DNA of 64,000 nucleotides, taken from positions 1-64,000 of the forward strand of contig NZ_BPRE01000019.1 in assembly GCF_022179765.1 (NCBI RefSeq). Reading direction: 5' to 3'. The DNA comes from Methylorubrum suomiense. GTDB lineage: Bacteria; Pseudomonadota; Alphaproteobacteria; Rhizobiales; Beijerinckiaceae. The notes below the pieces were generated by a model, which saw only the letters and a list, made by a program, of their open reading frames with translations, made no database searches and was not told the DNA's origin. Below, one piece after another: positions 16,522 through 25,124 of this stretch (the first letter of the stretch is position 1; each line of letters starts with the position of its first letter). A program made the position numbers and the translations under genes.

Positions 16522-19446
16522 TTGGGCGCGACAGCCAGTCCGCGGGCGACGGCCCGCAATGCGGCGGGGCTGCCGCGCAAGCTCGCGGAGGTTCTGCAGG
16601 GCGAGGCCCGCTTCGACGCCTTCACCCGCGGGCGCTACGCGACCGATGCCTCGATCTACCAGATCATGCCGGCCGGCGTCGTCTTCCCGAAAAGCGCCGA
16701 CGATATCGCCGCGACCCTGAAGGTCGCGGCCGATCACGCGCTTCCGGTGATCCTGCGCGGCGGCGGCACCTCGCAGAACGGCCAGCCGATCGGCTCCGGC
16801 CTCGTGGTCGATTGCTCGCGCCACTTCAACCGGGTCCTGGCCTACGATGCGGAGGCCGGCACCGTCACGGTCGAGCCCGGCCACGTGCTGGAACGGCTGA
16901 ACGCGCGCCTGCGGGCCGATGGCTGGTTCTTCCCCGTCGAGCCCTCGACCGCGACCCGCTGCACCATCGGCGGCATGGCGGGCAACAATTCCTGCGGCGC
17001 CCGCTCCCTGCGCTACGGCAAGATGAGCGACAACGTCCTCGGGCTGGAGGCCCTGTTCCACGACGGGCGCGCCTTCGGCTTCGGGCTCACCGGCAATGAG
17101 GCCGCCGCGGTGTCCGGCGGCCCCCGGGCCGAAGATCTCGCCCGGCGCATGCTGGCCCTGGCCGACGCGCATCGCGGGGAGATCGAACGGGTCTACCCGA
17201 AGGTGCAGCGGCGGGTCGGCGGCTACAACCTCGACAGCCTGATCGAGCCGCGGCCGAACCTCGCCCATCTCCTCGTCGGATCGGAGGGGACGCTCGCTGC
17301 CACCACGGCGGTGACGCTCAAGCTCTCGCGGCTGCCCGCCCACCGGGTCATGGGCGTGTGCCATTTCCCCTCGTTCCGCGCGGCGATGGAGACGACTCAG
17401 GCGATCGTCGGCCTCGATCCGGTGGCGGTCGAGCTCGTCGACAACAACGTGCTGGTCCTCGGCGCCGACATCCCGCTGTTCCGCACCACCCTCGCCGACA
17501 TCACGAAGGGCACCCCGAACTGCCTGCTGCTCGCCGAGTTCGCGGGCGATGACCTCGCCGCGCTCCAGCGCGATCTGCGGCGCCTCGACCAGTGCATGGC
17601 CGATCACGGCTTTCCCGACGCCGTGGTCGAGGTGGTCGAGGCCAACCGCCAGAAGGCGGTCTGGGAGGTGCGGGAGGCCTGCCTCAACATCATGATGTCG
17701 ATGAAGGGCGACCGGAAGCCCGTCTCGTTCATCGAGGATTGCGCCGTCCCCCTCGAGCATCTGGCCGATTACACCGATGCCGTCACCGAGGTGTTTTCCC
17801 GGCACGGCACGCGGGGCACGTGGTACGCCCATGCCTCCGTCGGCTGCCTGCACGTGCGCCCGATCCTCAACATGAAGGACGGGGGCGACGTGGCGACGAT
17901 GCGCGCCATCGCCGAGGAGACCGCGGAACTGGTGCGCCGGCACAAGGGCTCCTATTCGGGCGAGCACGGCGACGGCATCTCGCGCTCGGAATTCGTCGAG
18001 CCGCTGTTCGGCCCGACGCTCACCCGCGCCTTCGAGACGGTGAAGGACGCCTTCGATCCCGACAACCGCCTGAACCCCAACAAGATCGTCCGCCCGCTGA
18101 AGATGGACGACCGCACGCTGATGCGCTTCGCCCCCGGTTATGAGGTGACCGAGCCGGCGCGGACGGCCCTCGACTGGTCGGATTGGGGCGGGTTCGGCCC
18201 GGCGGTCGAGATGTGCAACAACAACGGCACCTGCCGGAAGCTCGCCGGGGGCGCCATGTGCCCCTCCTACCGTGCCACCGGCGACGAGCAGCACCTGACG
18301 CGGGGCCGGGCCAATTCCCTGCGCCTCGCCATCTCCGGCCAGCTCGGCAAGGACGCGTTCCTGTCGCCGGAGATGAAGCGCACGATGGATCTGTGCGTGT
18401 CCTGCAAGGCCTGCCGCCGGGAATGCCCGACCGGCGTCGACATGGCCAAGATGAAGATCGAGTTCCTGCACCATTACCATGCCCGCCACGGGCTGCCCCT
18501 GCGCGAGCGCTTGGTGGCCGAGATGCCGCGCTTCGCCGGGATCGCCGCGGCGCTGAGCCCCCTGCTCAACCTGCGCAACCGCTCCGCCATCCTGGCGAAG
18601 TTCGGCGAGGATCGCCTCGGCTTCTCGGCGCGGCGCTCGCTGCCGGCCTGGCGGCGGCCCTGGCGCGAAGCCGGCGAGCCGGCGCACCCGCAGGACGTGG
18701 TGGACGATGTCCGCGACATCGTCCTGTTCGGCGACACCTTCAACCGCGCCTTCGAGCGCGAGAATCTCGAGGCCGCCGAGCGGGTTCTGACGGCCGCGGG
18801 CTACCGCCTGCACCGCGTGCTGGCCCATAAGGGCCGGCGCCCGCTCTGCTGCGGCCGCACGTGGCTGGCCTCCGGCCAGACCGACCGGGCGCGGGAAGAG
18901 GCGCGCCGGACGCTCGACGCGCTCCTGCCCTTCGTGCGCGCCGGTGCGCGCGTGGTCGGGCTGGAGCCCTCCTGCCTCCTCACCTTCCGCGACGAGTTCC
19001 TGTCGCTCCTGCCGGGGGACGAGGCGAAGACGTTGGCGGAGCGCAGTCTCCTGTTCGAGGAACTGCTCGCCGCCGATCTCGCGGCGGGCCGGATCCGCCT
19101 GCCGCTCCGGGAGCAGGGGGGCCGCGTCGCGCATCTGCACGGCCATTGCCACCAGAAGAGTTTCGGCGTGATGGGGGCGGTGGAGACGGTGTTGCGCCAC
19201 GTGCCGGGGCTCGACGTCAGGGTGATCGAATCGAGCTGTTGCGGCATGGCCGGGGCCTTCGGCTACCGGGCCGACACGATCGACGCGTCCTTCGCCATGG
19301 CCGAGCTGTCGCTGTTCCCAGCCCTCCGCAAGGCCGGGCCCGACGACCTCGTCGTCGCCGACGGCACGAGCTGCCGCCATCAGATCCACGACGGGCTCGG
19401 GCGCGAGGCGATCCACGTCGCCCGCGTGCTCGACGCGGCGCTCTAG
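16522..19446 (+). CDS. FAD/Fe-S D-2-hydroxyacid (D-lactate type) dehydrogenase fusion
   Basis: The 974-residue protein joins three parts. An N-terminal PCMH-type FAD domain (about 50-270) contains ILRGGGTSQNGQ and TIGGMAGNNSCGARSLRYGK. A FAD-oxidase C-terminal domain runs to about 530, with GEHGDGISRSEF. Then comes an Fe-S/CCG region, where CNNNGTCRK and CVSCKACRRECPTGVDMAK supply cluster cysteines and two later C-rich blocks (around CCGRTW and SSCCGMAGAFG) match CCG motifs. It is a membrane-associated respiratory dehydrogenase, similar to bacterial Dld-II or glycolate-oxidase-like fusions. The start is TTG with GGGGAGG upstream. The exact substrate is unproven. Confidence 0.88.
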   Translation: MGATASPRATARNAAGLPRKLAEVLQGEARFDAFTRGRYATDASIYQIMPAGVVFPKSADDIAATLKVAADHALPVILRGGGTSQNGQPIGSGLVVDCSRHFNRVLAYDAEAGTVTVEPGHVLERLNARLRADGWFFPVEPSTATRCTIGGMAGNNSCGARSLRYGKMSDNVLGLEALFHDGRAFGFGLTGNEAAAVSGGPRAEDLARRMLALADAHRGEIERVYPKVQRRVGGYNLDSLIEPRPNLAHLLVGSEGTLAATTAVTLKLSRLPAHRVMGVCHFPSFRAAMETTQAIVGLDPVAVELVDNNVLVLGADIPLFRTTLADITKGTPNCLLLAEFAGDDLAALQRDLRRLDQCMADHGFPDAVVEVVEANRQKAVWEVREACLNIMMSMKGDRKPVSFIEDCAVPLEHLADYTDAVTEVFSRHGTRGTWYAHASVGCLHVRPILNMKDGGDVATMRAIAEETAELVRRHKGSYSGEHGDGISRSEFVEPLFGPTLTRAFETVKDAFDPDNRLNPNKIVRPLKMDDRTLMRFAPGYEVTEPARTALDWSDWGGFGPAVEMCNNNGTCRKLAGGAMCPSYRATGDEQHLTRGRANSLRLAISGQLGKDAFLSPEMKRTMDLCVSCKACRRECPTGVDMAKMKIEFLHHYHARHGLPLRERLVAEMPRFAGIAAALSPLLNLRNRSAILAKFGEDRLGFSARRSLPAWRRPWREAGEPAHPQDVVDDVRDIVLFGDTFNRAFERENLEAAERVLTAAGYRLHRVLAHKGRRPLCCGRTWLASGQTDRAREEARRTLDALLPFVRAGARVVGLEPSCLLTFRDEFLSLLPGDEAKTLAERSLLFEELLAADLAAGRIRLPLREQGGRVAHLHGHCHQKSFGVMGAVETVLRHVPGLDVRVIESSCCGMAGAFGYRADTIDASFAMAELSLFPALRKAGPDDLVVADGTSCRHQIHDGLGREAIHVARVLDAAL

Positions 19447-19484
19447 ATCGTGCTGCTGTTTCGGGGAAACAGCAGCACGATCTA
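19444..19484 (+). terminator. Hairpin overlapping the dehydrogenase stop codon
   Basis: A perfect 18-bp inverted repeat (19444-19461 and 19467-19484) with a 5-nt loop starts inside the TAG stop codon. The arms read TAGATCGTGCTGCTGTTT and its complement, followed by TCTATT. It probably ends transcription immediately after the gene. Confidence 0.75.
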
Positions 19485-19500
19485 TCTATTCATGTCGCAA

Positions 19501-19542
19501 GATGATTTCGGAAAACCGGATTCCACTTTTCCGCATCGTGCT
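19501..19542. repeat. Dispersed palindromic repeat, diverged copy
   Basis: This intergenic segment (GATGATTTCGGAAAACCGG, then TTCCACTTTTCCGCATCGTG) shares the CGGAAA..CCGG..TTCC core and GCATCG ends with copies near 24.5, 38.7 and 55.1 kb. It is the most diverged of the four. Confidence 0.5.
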
Positions 19543-19703
19543 CTGAGACATCGGTCCGAGGGGCCGTCGTCGGCCTGTCGGGCAAGCCGAAGCGGGGACA
19601 AACACCCGAAGCCCCGCTTCGGCGGAAGCCGCGGCCCAGCGGCGCGGGGTGGAACAGGGACGGGCGGGCCCGGTTGTCGCGGCAATCCACGACAGGAGCC
19701 GTG

Positions 19704-20576
19704 ATGACCGATCCGCTGACCAAATATCCGCGCCCGCCCTTTCCCGCGCAGCCCCAGAGCTTCCCCGGCAAGACGCCGAAGATGGAGCCCGAGCCGGATC
19801 ACGGCGAGGAGAGCTACAAGGGCGCGGGCAAGCTGACCGGCAAGGCGGCGCTCATCACCGGCGGCGACAGCGGCATCGGCCGGGCGGTCGCCATCGCTTA
19901 TGCCCGCGAGGGCGCCGACGTGGCCATCGCCTATCTCCCCGAGGAGCAGGCGGACGCGGAAGCGGTCGGCCAATGGATCGAGAAGGCGGGCAAGCGCGCC
20001 CTGCTGCTGCCCGGCGACATCAAGGATGCCGCCTTCGCCCGCGAGATCGTGGACCGCACGGCCCGGGAGTTCGGCCGCCTCGACGTGCTCGTGAACAACG
20101 CCGCCTTCCAGGAACCGAACCGGGGCCTCGACGCGCTGGACGACGCGGTGTTCGAGAAACACTTCCGCACCAACGTGTTCGGCAGCTTCTACGCCACCAA
20201 GGCGGCCTTGGCGCATCTGCCGCCGGGGGGCAGCGTGATCTTCACCTCCTCGGTGAATTCCAAGCACCCGATGCCGACGCTGATGGCCTACAGCGCCACC
20301 AAGGGGGCGCTCAGCAACATGGTGCTCAGCCTCGCCCAGCTGCTCGCCGAGAAGGGCATCCGCGTGAACGGCGTGCTGCCGGGACCGATCTGGACGCCGT
20401 TCATCCCCTCCGGAATGAGCCAGGACGCGGTGAAGACCTTCGGCAGCCAAGTGCCGTTCGACCGCCCCGGCCAGCCGGCGGAACTGGCCTCGGCCTACGT
20501 GATGCTGGCCGCCGAGGAGAGCAGCTACACCTCCGGCGCGCTGATCACCGTGGCCGGCGCGATGCCGGTGCTGTGA
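19704..20576 (+). CDS. SDR family oxidoreductase (YghA/glucose-dehydrogenase-like)
   Basis: The 290-residue protein has a Pro-rich N-terminal extension (about 45 residues, PRPPFPAQPQSFPGKTPKM) typical of this SDR subgroup. A Rossmann motif TGGDSGIGRAVA (52-63), NNAA and catalytic YSATK follow. The C-terminus ends YTSGALITVAGAMPVL. Such enzymes reduce or oxidise small carbonyl compounds with NAD(P)H; related proteins are induced by general stress in alphaproteobacteria. AGGAG before the ATG at 19704 supports the start. No pathway partner is adjacent. Confidence 0.9.
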   Translation: MTDPLTKYPRPPFPAQPQSFPGKTPKMEPEPDHGEESYKGAGKLTGKAALITGGDSGIGRAVAIAYAREGADVAIAYLPEEQADAEAVGQWIEKAGKRALLLPGDIKDAAFAREIVDRTAREFGRLDVLVNNAAFQEPNRGLDALDDAVFEKHFRTNVFGSFYATKAALAHLPPGGSVIFTSSVNSKHPMPTLMAYSATKGALSNMVLSLAQLLAEKGIRVNGVLPGPIWTPFIPSGMSQDAVKTFGSQVPFDRPGQPAELASAYVMLAAEESSYTSGALITVAGAMPVL

Positions 20577-20586
20577 CGGACGACTT

Positions 20587-20627
20587 CCGAGCCGATCCCT
20601 CATCCTGAGGGGCCAAAATCGGCTCGG
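20587..20627 (+). terminator. Nested hairpin after the SDR gene
   Basis: An outer 10-bp stem (CCGAGCCGAT with ATCGGCTCGG) contains an inner CCCTC/GAGGG stem and an A-run. It follows the stop codon by 10 nt. Confidence 0.6.
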
Positions 20628-20706
20628 CCTCGAAGGAGAGCTCCGGCCGGCCGCGCGGTCCCCGGCGCTCCCCTTCGGCAGGACATGCCCGAGGACGCGC
20701 CTGCGA

Positions 20707-20735
20707 GGGTCGCCCCTTCGATATGGGGGCGACCC
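20707..20735 (-). terminator. Hairpin after the truncated hyi gene
   Basis: A perfect 10-bp stem (GGGTCGCCCC with GGGGCGACCC) and a 9-nt loop lie 8 nt beyond the stop of the truncated isomerase frame, suitable as its terminator. Confidence 0.6.
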
Positions 20736-20743
20736 GCGCTTTC

Positions 20744-20962
20744 TCAGCCGCGATACGCGGCCGCCCAGTCGCCCGCGGGCAGGTTGTGCAGCACGAGGGA
20801 TAGGCCGCTCTCGCGCAGGCACTCACCCAGCCGCTCCGCCGGCTCGGCATAGGGGAACTGGATCTCGGCGGCGTCGAAGCCGGCGTCCCGCGCCGCTGTG
20901 AAGCGCTCGACCAGCGGGCGTTCGGTGAACAGGAGGCTGAGATTGGCGGAGAAACGCGGCAT
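20744..20962 (-). pseudogene. hyi: Hydroxypyruvate isomerase, N-terminal remnant
   Basis: A 72-codon frame reads MPRFSANLSLLFTERPLVER and continues through AGFDAAEIQFPYAEPAERL to SLVLHNLPAGDWAAAYRG, then stops. This matches the first quarter of Hyi/OtnI-type hydroxypyruvate isomerases (about 260 residues, TIM barrel). No continuation is visible in any frame downstream, where a hairpin follows at once. The enzyme normally interconverts hydroxypyruvate and tartronate semialdehyde. The fragment lacks most of the barrel and cannot be active. It lies next to a glyoxylate-related regulator and aminotransferase, so it may be a relic of a larger cluster. Confidence 0.75.
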
Positions 20963-21008
20963 TCTGATCTACTAAAATGCATGCAAAAGTCAGGGTGTTC
21001 GGATCTGG

Positions 21009-21755
21009 CTACTCGGAGATTTGGGCTTCGCGGTCGGCGGCGGCCCGGCGCTTGTTGCGCAGGTGACGGAACAGGATGTCGGCGAGTTCCGCTCCCGCCC
21101 GGCGGCGGAGCGCGTCGAGGATCTCCTCGTGCTCCCGCATCGCCTCGCCCCAGCGGTCGCGGTCGGCATCGAGATTGGCCGAGTAGCGCACCCGTCGCAG
21201 GCGTCCGGCGAAGCCCGCATAGGTCGCCCTGAGGGCGGCGTTGCCGGCGGCCTCGACGATGCGGTCGTGGATCGCTTGGTTGCAGGCGAAGTAGCCGTGC
21301 AGGTCGCGGCGGAGATAATGCCCGTACATCGCGTGGTGCAGCCGCTCGATCTCGGCGAAGTCTTCCTCCGTCACCCGCTCGCAGGCGAGGCGGCCGGCCA
21401 GCGCCTCGAGCCCGCCCATCACGTCGAACAGGTCCACCAGCTCCCGCTCGTCGATCCGGCGCACCCGCGCGCCGCGGTTCGGCAGCAGTTCGATCAGCCC
21501 CTCGGAAGCCAGGACCTTGAGCGCCTCGCGCAGGGGGGTGCGGGAGATGCCGAAGCGCTCGCAGAGCAGCCGTTCGGGCACCCGCGCCCCGGCGGCGAGA
21601 TTGCCCTCGACGATGAAGTCGCGCAGCCGCGCCAGCACCTCGTCGTGCAGGGAGGGCACCAGTCTTTCCCGCGGCTTCGGCGGCGGGCCGAGGGTCGGAG
21701 AGGCGGCGGCGTCGGTGCCGTCCGAATCGATCGGTGCGAGGGTCATGGCGGACAT
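21009..21755 (-). CDS. GntR family (FadR-type) transcriptional regulator
   Basis: The 248-residue protein has a winged helix at about 35-100 with the GntR signature VPERLLCERFGISRTPLREALKVLASEGLIELLPNRG. A helical FCD effector domain follows, with the metal/ligand pattern DLFDVMGGLEALAGRLA, HHAMYGHYLRRD, NQAIHDRIVEAAGN and REHEEILDALRRR. FCD regulators bind small carboxylates and usually repress their target operon. It is divergent from the aminotransferase and MFS genes across 138 nt, so it probably controls them. Two ATG codons three apart are possible starts. Confidence 0.9.
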   Translation of the reverse strand: MSAMTLAPIDSDGTDAAASPTLGPPPKPRERLVPSLHDEVLARLRDFIVEGNLAAGARVPERLLCERFGISRTPLREALKVLASEGLIELLPNRGARVRRIDERELVDLFDVMGGLEALAGRLACERVTEEDFAEIERLHHAMYGHYLRRDLHGYFACNQAIHDRIVEAAGNAALRATYAGFAGRLRRVRYSANLDADRDRWGEAMREHEEILDALRRRAGAELADILFRHLRNKRRAAADREAQISE

Positions 21756-21893
21756 CGGCGATTGGTAGCAGCGGCCTCGACCGAGGTCGACGGCAGAATT
21801 GCCTTCATGATACGGCTTGTCTCAGGCAATTTTGAATGCAATTTTGACGCGGAGACGCGCCGAGCACGAACCCGGCGCCGGGGAGAAGACGCC

Positions 21894-23069
21894 ATGACGG
21901 GCCGGACCGGACGCCATTTCCTGCATATTCCCGGGCCGAGCCCGGTGCCGGAGCGCGTGTTGCGCGCCATGGACCGGCAGATCATCGACCATCGCGGGCC
22001 TGAATTCGCCCGGCTCGGCCGCGAGGTGCTGGAGGGCATCCGCGGGGTGTTCCGCACCCAGGGTCCGGTGATCATCTATCCGGGTTCGGGCACGGGGGCC
22101 TGGGAGGCGGCGATCGTCAACACGCTCTCGCCGGGCGACCGGGTACTGATGTTCGAGACCGGCCATTTCGCCACGCTCTGGCGACAGATGGCGGCCCGCT
22201 TCGGCATCGAGGTCGAGTTCGTGCCCGGCGATTGGCGCCGCGGCGTCGATCCCGCCGCGGTCGAGGCCCGGCTGTCCGAGGATCGCGCCCGGTCGATCAA
22301 GGCCGTGATGGTCGTCCACAACGAGACCTCGACCGGCGTGACGAGCCGGATCGCCGCGATCCGCCGGGCGATCGACGCGGCGGGCCACCCGGCCCTGTTC
22401 CTCGTCGACACCATCTCCTCCCTGGCCTCGGTCGATGTCCGCCACGACGAATGGGGCATCGATGTCACCGTCAGCGGGTCGCAGAAGGGCCTGATGCTAC
22501 CGCCGGGCCTCGGCTTCACGGCGATCTCGGAGAAGGCCCGCGCCGCCGCCCGCCACAACACGATGCCCCGGTCCTACTGGGACTGGGAGGAGATGCTGAA
22601 GGCCAACGCCTCCGGCACCTTCCCCTACACGCCGGCCACCAACCTGCTCTGGGGCCTGCGCGAGGCCATCGCCATGCTGAGGGAGGAGGGGCTCGACGCC
22701 GTCTTCGCCCGCCACGCCCGGCTCGCCGCCGCGACCCGCGCGGCGGTGGAGGCCTGGGGTCTGGAGGTCCTGTGCCAGAATCCGGACGAGCATTCGCCGG
22801 TGCTTACCGCCGTGATGATGCCGGAGGGACGGGGGGCCGACGCCTTCCGCGCCGTGGCGCTCGAGCGGTTCGACCTCTCGCTCGGCGCCGGCCTGTCGAA
22901 GCTGTCCGACAAAATCTTCCGCATCGGCCATCTCGGCGAGACCAACGACCTGACCCTGATGGGGGCCCTGTCGGGGGTCGAGATGGCGCTCGCCGCGTCC
23001 CGCGTGCCGCACCGGTCCGGCGGCGTGCTCGCCGCGATGGCGAGCCTGGGGGCCGGCCTCGACGGCTGA
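21894..23069 (+). CDS. Alanine/serine-glyoxylate-type aminotransferase
   Basis: The 391-residue protein belongs to the fold-type I class V aminotransferases. It begins HFLHIPGPSPVPERVLRAM and places the PLP lysine at Lys198 (SGSQKGLMLPPGL); FLVDTISSLASVDV upstream gives the PLP-binding Asp172. Family members move an amino group between serine or alanine and glyoxylate. In methylotrophs the main serine-cycle SgaA is a separate, slightly longer protein, so this is probably a paralogue with another substrate. It lies upstream of an MFS transporter and divergent from a GntR regulator, suggesting uptake and use of an amino or hydroxy acid. Confidence 0.88.
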   Translation: MTGRTGRHFLHIPGPSPVPERVLRAMDRQIIDHRGPEFARLGREVLEGIRGVFRTQGPVIIYPGSGTGAWEAAIVNTLSPGDRVLMFETGHFATLWRQMAARFGIEVEFVPGDWRRGVDPAAVEARLSEDRARSIKAVMVVHNETSTGVTSRIAAIRRAIDAAGHPALFLVDTISSLASVDVRHDEWGIDVTVSGSQKGLMLPPGLGFTAISEKARAAARHNTMPRSYWDWEEMLKANASGTFPYTPATNLLWGLREAIAMLREEGLDAVFARHARLAAATRAAVEAWGLEVLCQNPDEHSPVLTAVMMPEGRGADAFRAVALERFDLSLGAGLSKLSDKIFRIGHLGETNDLTLMGALSGVEMALAASRVPHRSGGVLAAMASLGAGLDG

Positions 23070-23149
23070 CCGATCACCCGCGCTTCGGGAAAGCCGTGCA
23101 CCCGATACGGCCCTGGGGCGGTTGTCCGAAGAACCGGAGGAAACCGCCG

Positions 23150-24451
23150 ATGATCACGATCCCTCGCCGCGTGACGGCGCCGGGCATGGTGCTGTTCCTG
23201 CTCTGCCTGATGTACTTCATCACCTATGTCGACCGGGTCAATGTCGGCACCGCCGGGCCGGCGATCAAAGGCGAACTCGGGCTGACCAACACCCAGCTTG
23301 GCCTCGTCTTCTCGGCCTTCGCCTACCCCTACGCGGTGTTCCAGATCGTCGGCGGCGCCATGGCCGACAAATGGGGGGCGCGGCGCACCCTGTTCATCTG
23401 CGGCCTGATCTGGGCGGCGGCCACCATCTCCACCGGCTTCGTCGGCGGCGTGGTCTCGCTGTTCCTGGCCCGCTTCGCCCTCGGCTTCGGCGAGGGGGCG
23501 ACCTTCCCCACCGCGACCCGCGCCATGCAATCCTGGGTGGCCAAGGATCAGCGCGGCTTCGCGCAGGGCATCACCCACTCCTTCGCCCGCTTCGGCAACG
23601 CCATCACGCCGCCCCTCGTGGTGGTGCTGATGGGCTTCGTCGGCTGGCGCGGGGCCTTCGTCATCCTGGGCCTCGTCAGCTTCGTCTGGGTCGTGGTCTG
23701 GTTCGCCTATTACCGGGACGATCCGCGCACGCATAAGGGCGTGACCGACGCGGACCTGGCCCGCCTCGCGATCCGCGACCGCGCCGCCCCACCCGCGGTC
23801 AAGCCTCCGGTGCCGTGGCGCCGCCTCGTGGTGCGGATGGCCCCCGTCATGCTGACCTATTTCTGCTACGGCTGGTCGCTGTGGCTCTACCTCAACTGGC
23901 TGCCCTCGTTCTTCAAGGACGGCTACGGCCTCGACATCAAGAACTCGGCCCTGTTCGCCTCGGGCGTGTTCTTCGCGGGCGTGATCGGCGACACCTTGGG
24001 CGGGCTGGCCTCGGACCGCATCCTGCGCAGAACCGGCGACCTGCAGAAGGCGCGCCGCAACGTGATCGCCTTCGGCATGCTGGGGGCCGCCGCCTGCCTC
24101 GCGGGCGTCTTCTTCACCAAGGAACTCACCCTGGTGGCGCTCCTGCTCTCCGGCGGCTTCTTCTTCCTGGAACTCGTGATCGGGCCGATCTGGTCGGTGC
24201 CGATGGACATCGCCCCCCTTTATGCCGGCACCGCGAGCGGGCTGATGAATTTCGGCTCGGCCTTCGCCGCGATCGTCTCGCCGCTGACGTTCGGCTTCAT
24301 CGTCGACGTGACCGGCAACTGGATCCTGCCGTTCGCCGGCTCGATCGGCCTGCTGATCCTCGGCGCGGGGCTCGCCTTCACCATGCACCCGGAACGCCCC
24401 TTCCTCGATGCGCCCGATCCGACGCCGCCGCGGACCGTGCCGGCGGAATAG
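23150..24451 (+). CDS. MFS transporter, anion:cation symporter (ACS) type
   Basis: The 433-residue protein has 12 predicted membrane helices. The first carries the ACS-like LMYFITYVDRVNVGTAGPAIK, and ADKWGARRTLF forms the loop 2-3 motif. Such transporters import sugar acids, hydroxy acids or similar organic anions with protons. The gene follows the aminotransferase by 80 nt on the same strand and likely shares its promoter and GntR control. CGGAGG lies about 8 nt before the ATG. The substrate is unknown. Confidence 0.9.
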   Translation: MITIPRRVTAPGMVLFLLCLMYFITYVDRVNVGTAGPAIKGELGLTNTQLGLVFSAFAYPYAVFQIVGGAMADKWGARRTLFICGLIWAAATISTGFVGGVVSLFLARFALGFGEGATFPTATRAMQSWVAKDQRGFAQGITHSFARFGNAITPPLVVVLMGFVGWRGAFVILGLVSFVWVVVWFAYYRDDPRTHKGVTDADLARLAIRDRAAPPAVKPPVPWRRLVVRMAPVMLTYFCYGWSLWLYLNWLPSFFKDGYGLDIKNSALFASGVFFAGVIGDTLGGLASDRILRRTGDLQKARRNVIAFGMLGAAACLAGVFFTKELTLVALLLSGGFFFLELVIGPIWSVPMDIAPLYAGTASGLMNFGSAFAAIVSPLTFGFIVDVTGNWILPFAGSIGLLILGAGLAFTMHPERPFLDAPDPTPPRTVPAE

Positions 24452-24500
24452 GACCGGGATTCCGAAGGGGCGCCGATTCGGCGGGGTGCCGGGGTGTCTG

Positions 24501-24541
24501 CGGAGAAGCGTCCCGGATTGCGGATCCGGGACGCTTCTCCG
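24501..24541 (+). terminator. Long hairpin after the MFS gene
   Basis: A perfect 17-bp stem (24501-24517 and 24525-24541) with a 7-nt loop lies about 50 nt after the stop. It runs straight into the dispersed palindromic repeat that follows. Confidence 0.65.
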
Positions 24542-24600
24542 GGTTCTTCTGCCGCATCGGCGTTTTGCCGAAAGCCGGCATCCGCCGTTCGGGCGACCCC
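24530..24600. repeat. Dispersed palindromic repeat, copy
   Basis: The segment contains GGGTTCTTCTGCCGCATCGG, then TTTTGCCGAAAGCCGG and a CCG-TTCGGGCGA end. It aligns with the copy at 55.1 kb almost base for base, with a few substitutions and one-base gaps. It is intergenic. Confidence 0.7.
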
Positions 24601-25074
24601 GTCCGGCGACGGGGAAGACCCTCGCGACGTCGAGTGGGCAGACCTTACTGCGCTGGGAGATGCCGACCGCTCAGGTCAGGCCGCGCTCGCTCAGCGCCTG
24701 CCGAACCGGAGCGGCGCTCCCGGAATCGGAATCGGCCAGCACACCGCCGAGAAGCGTGCATCCCCGGCCGCACCCGGTCGATCTCGCACAGGGCAATCTC
24801 TGCCTTGATGCGCGGGCGACGCAGATCTTCCGGGACGCCGGCTCGTACCACCTCCGGTCGGGATCGCCCGTCTAGATCCCGGGCAGGAACTGCCACAGAC
24901 CGATCGGAACGGGGAGCCCACCGCGGGCGAGCGTGAGCAAGGCCCGCATCGGCAGTTACCATTCTTGCCCAGCGCGGTGGCGTCTTGCGGTGCGACCCCG
25001 ACCGAGCGCTCGCCCTTCTTGGGCAACGCCGTGTCATCGATCGCGAGGCTCGCATGCGGCTTCAGGCGCTTCAC
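24601..25074 (-). pseudogene. Decayed IS701-type transposase fragment
   Basis: Pieces of an IS701-family DDE transposase appear in order but in three reading frames. First is LAIDDTALPKKGERSVGV, then ALLTLARGGLPVPIGLWQF, then AGVPEDLRRPRIKAEIAL, then ALSERGLT (stop) AVGISQRSKV and VARVFPVAGRGRP. At least three frameshifts and two in-frame stops separate them. Roughly 160 of the usual 400-odd codons remain, with neither end visible. The fragment stops where the dispersed repeat starts on one side and where the low-GC island starts on the other. Confidence 0.75.
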
Positions 25075-25124
25075 TTGATATCAACGACTCATGCATAAGT
25101 TGTATTCTTTCAATAATACGACTT

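Noticed and set aside
24933-25124. N-terminal extension of the PAP2 protein to 24933
   Set aside because: The extra 64 codons run antisense through the IS701 fragment and have no membrane character or ribosome site.
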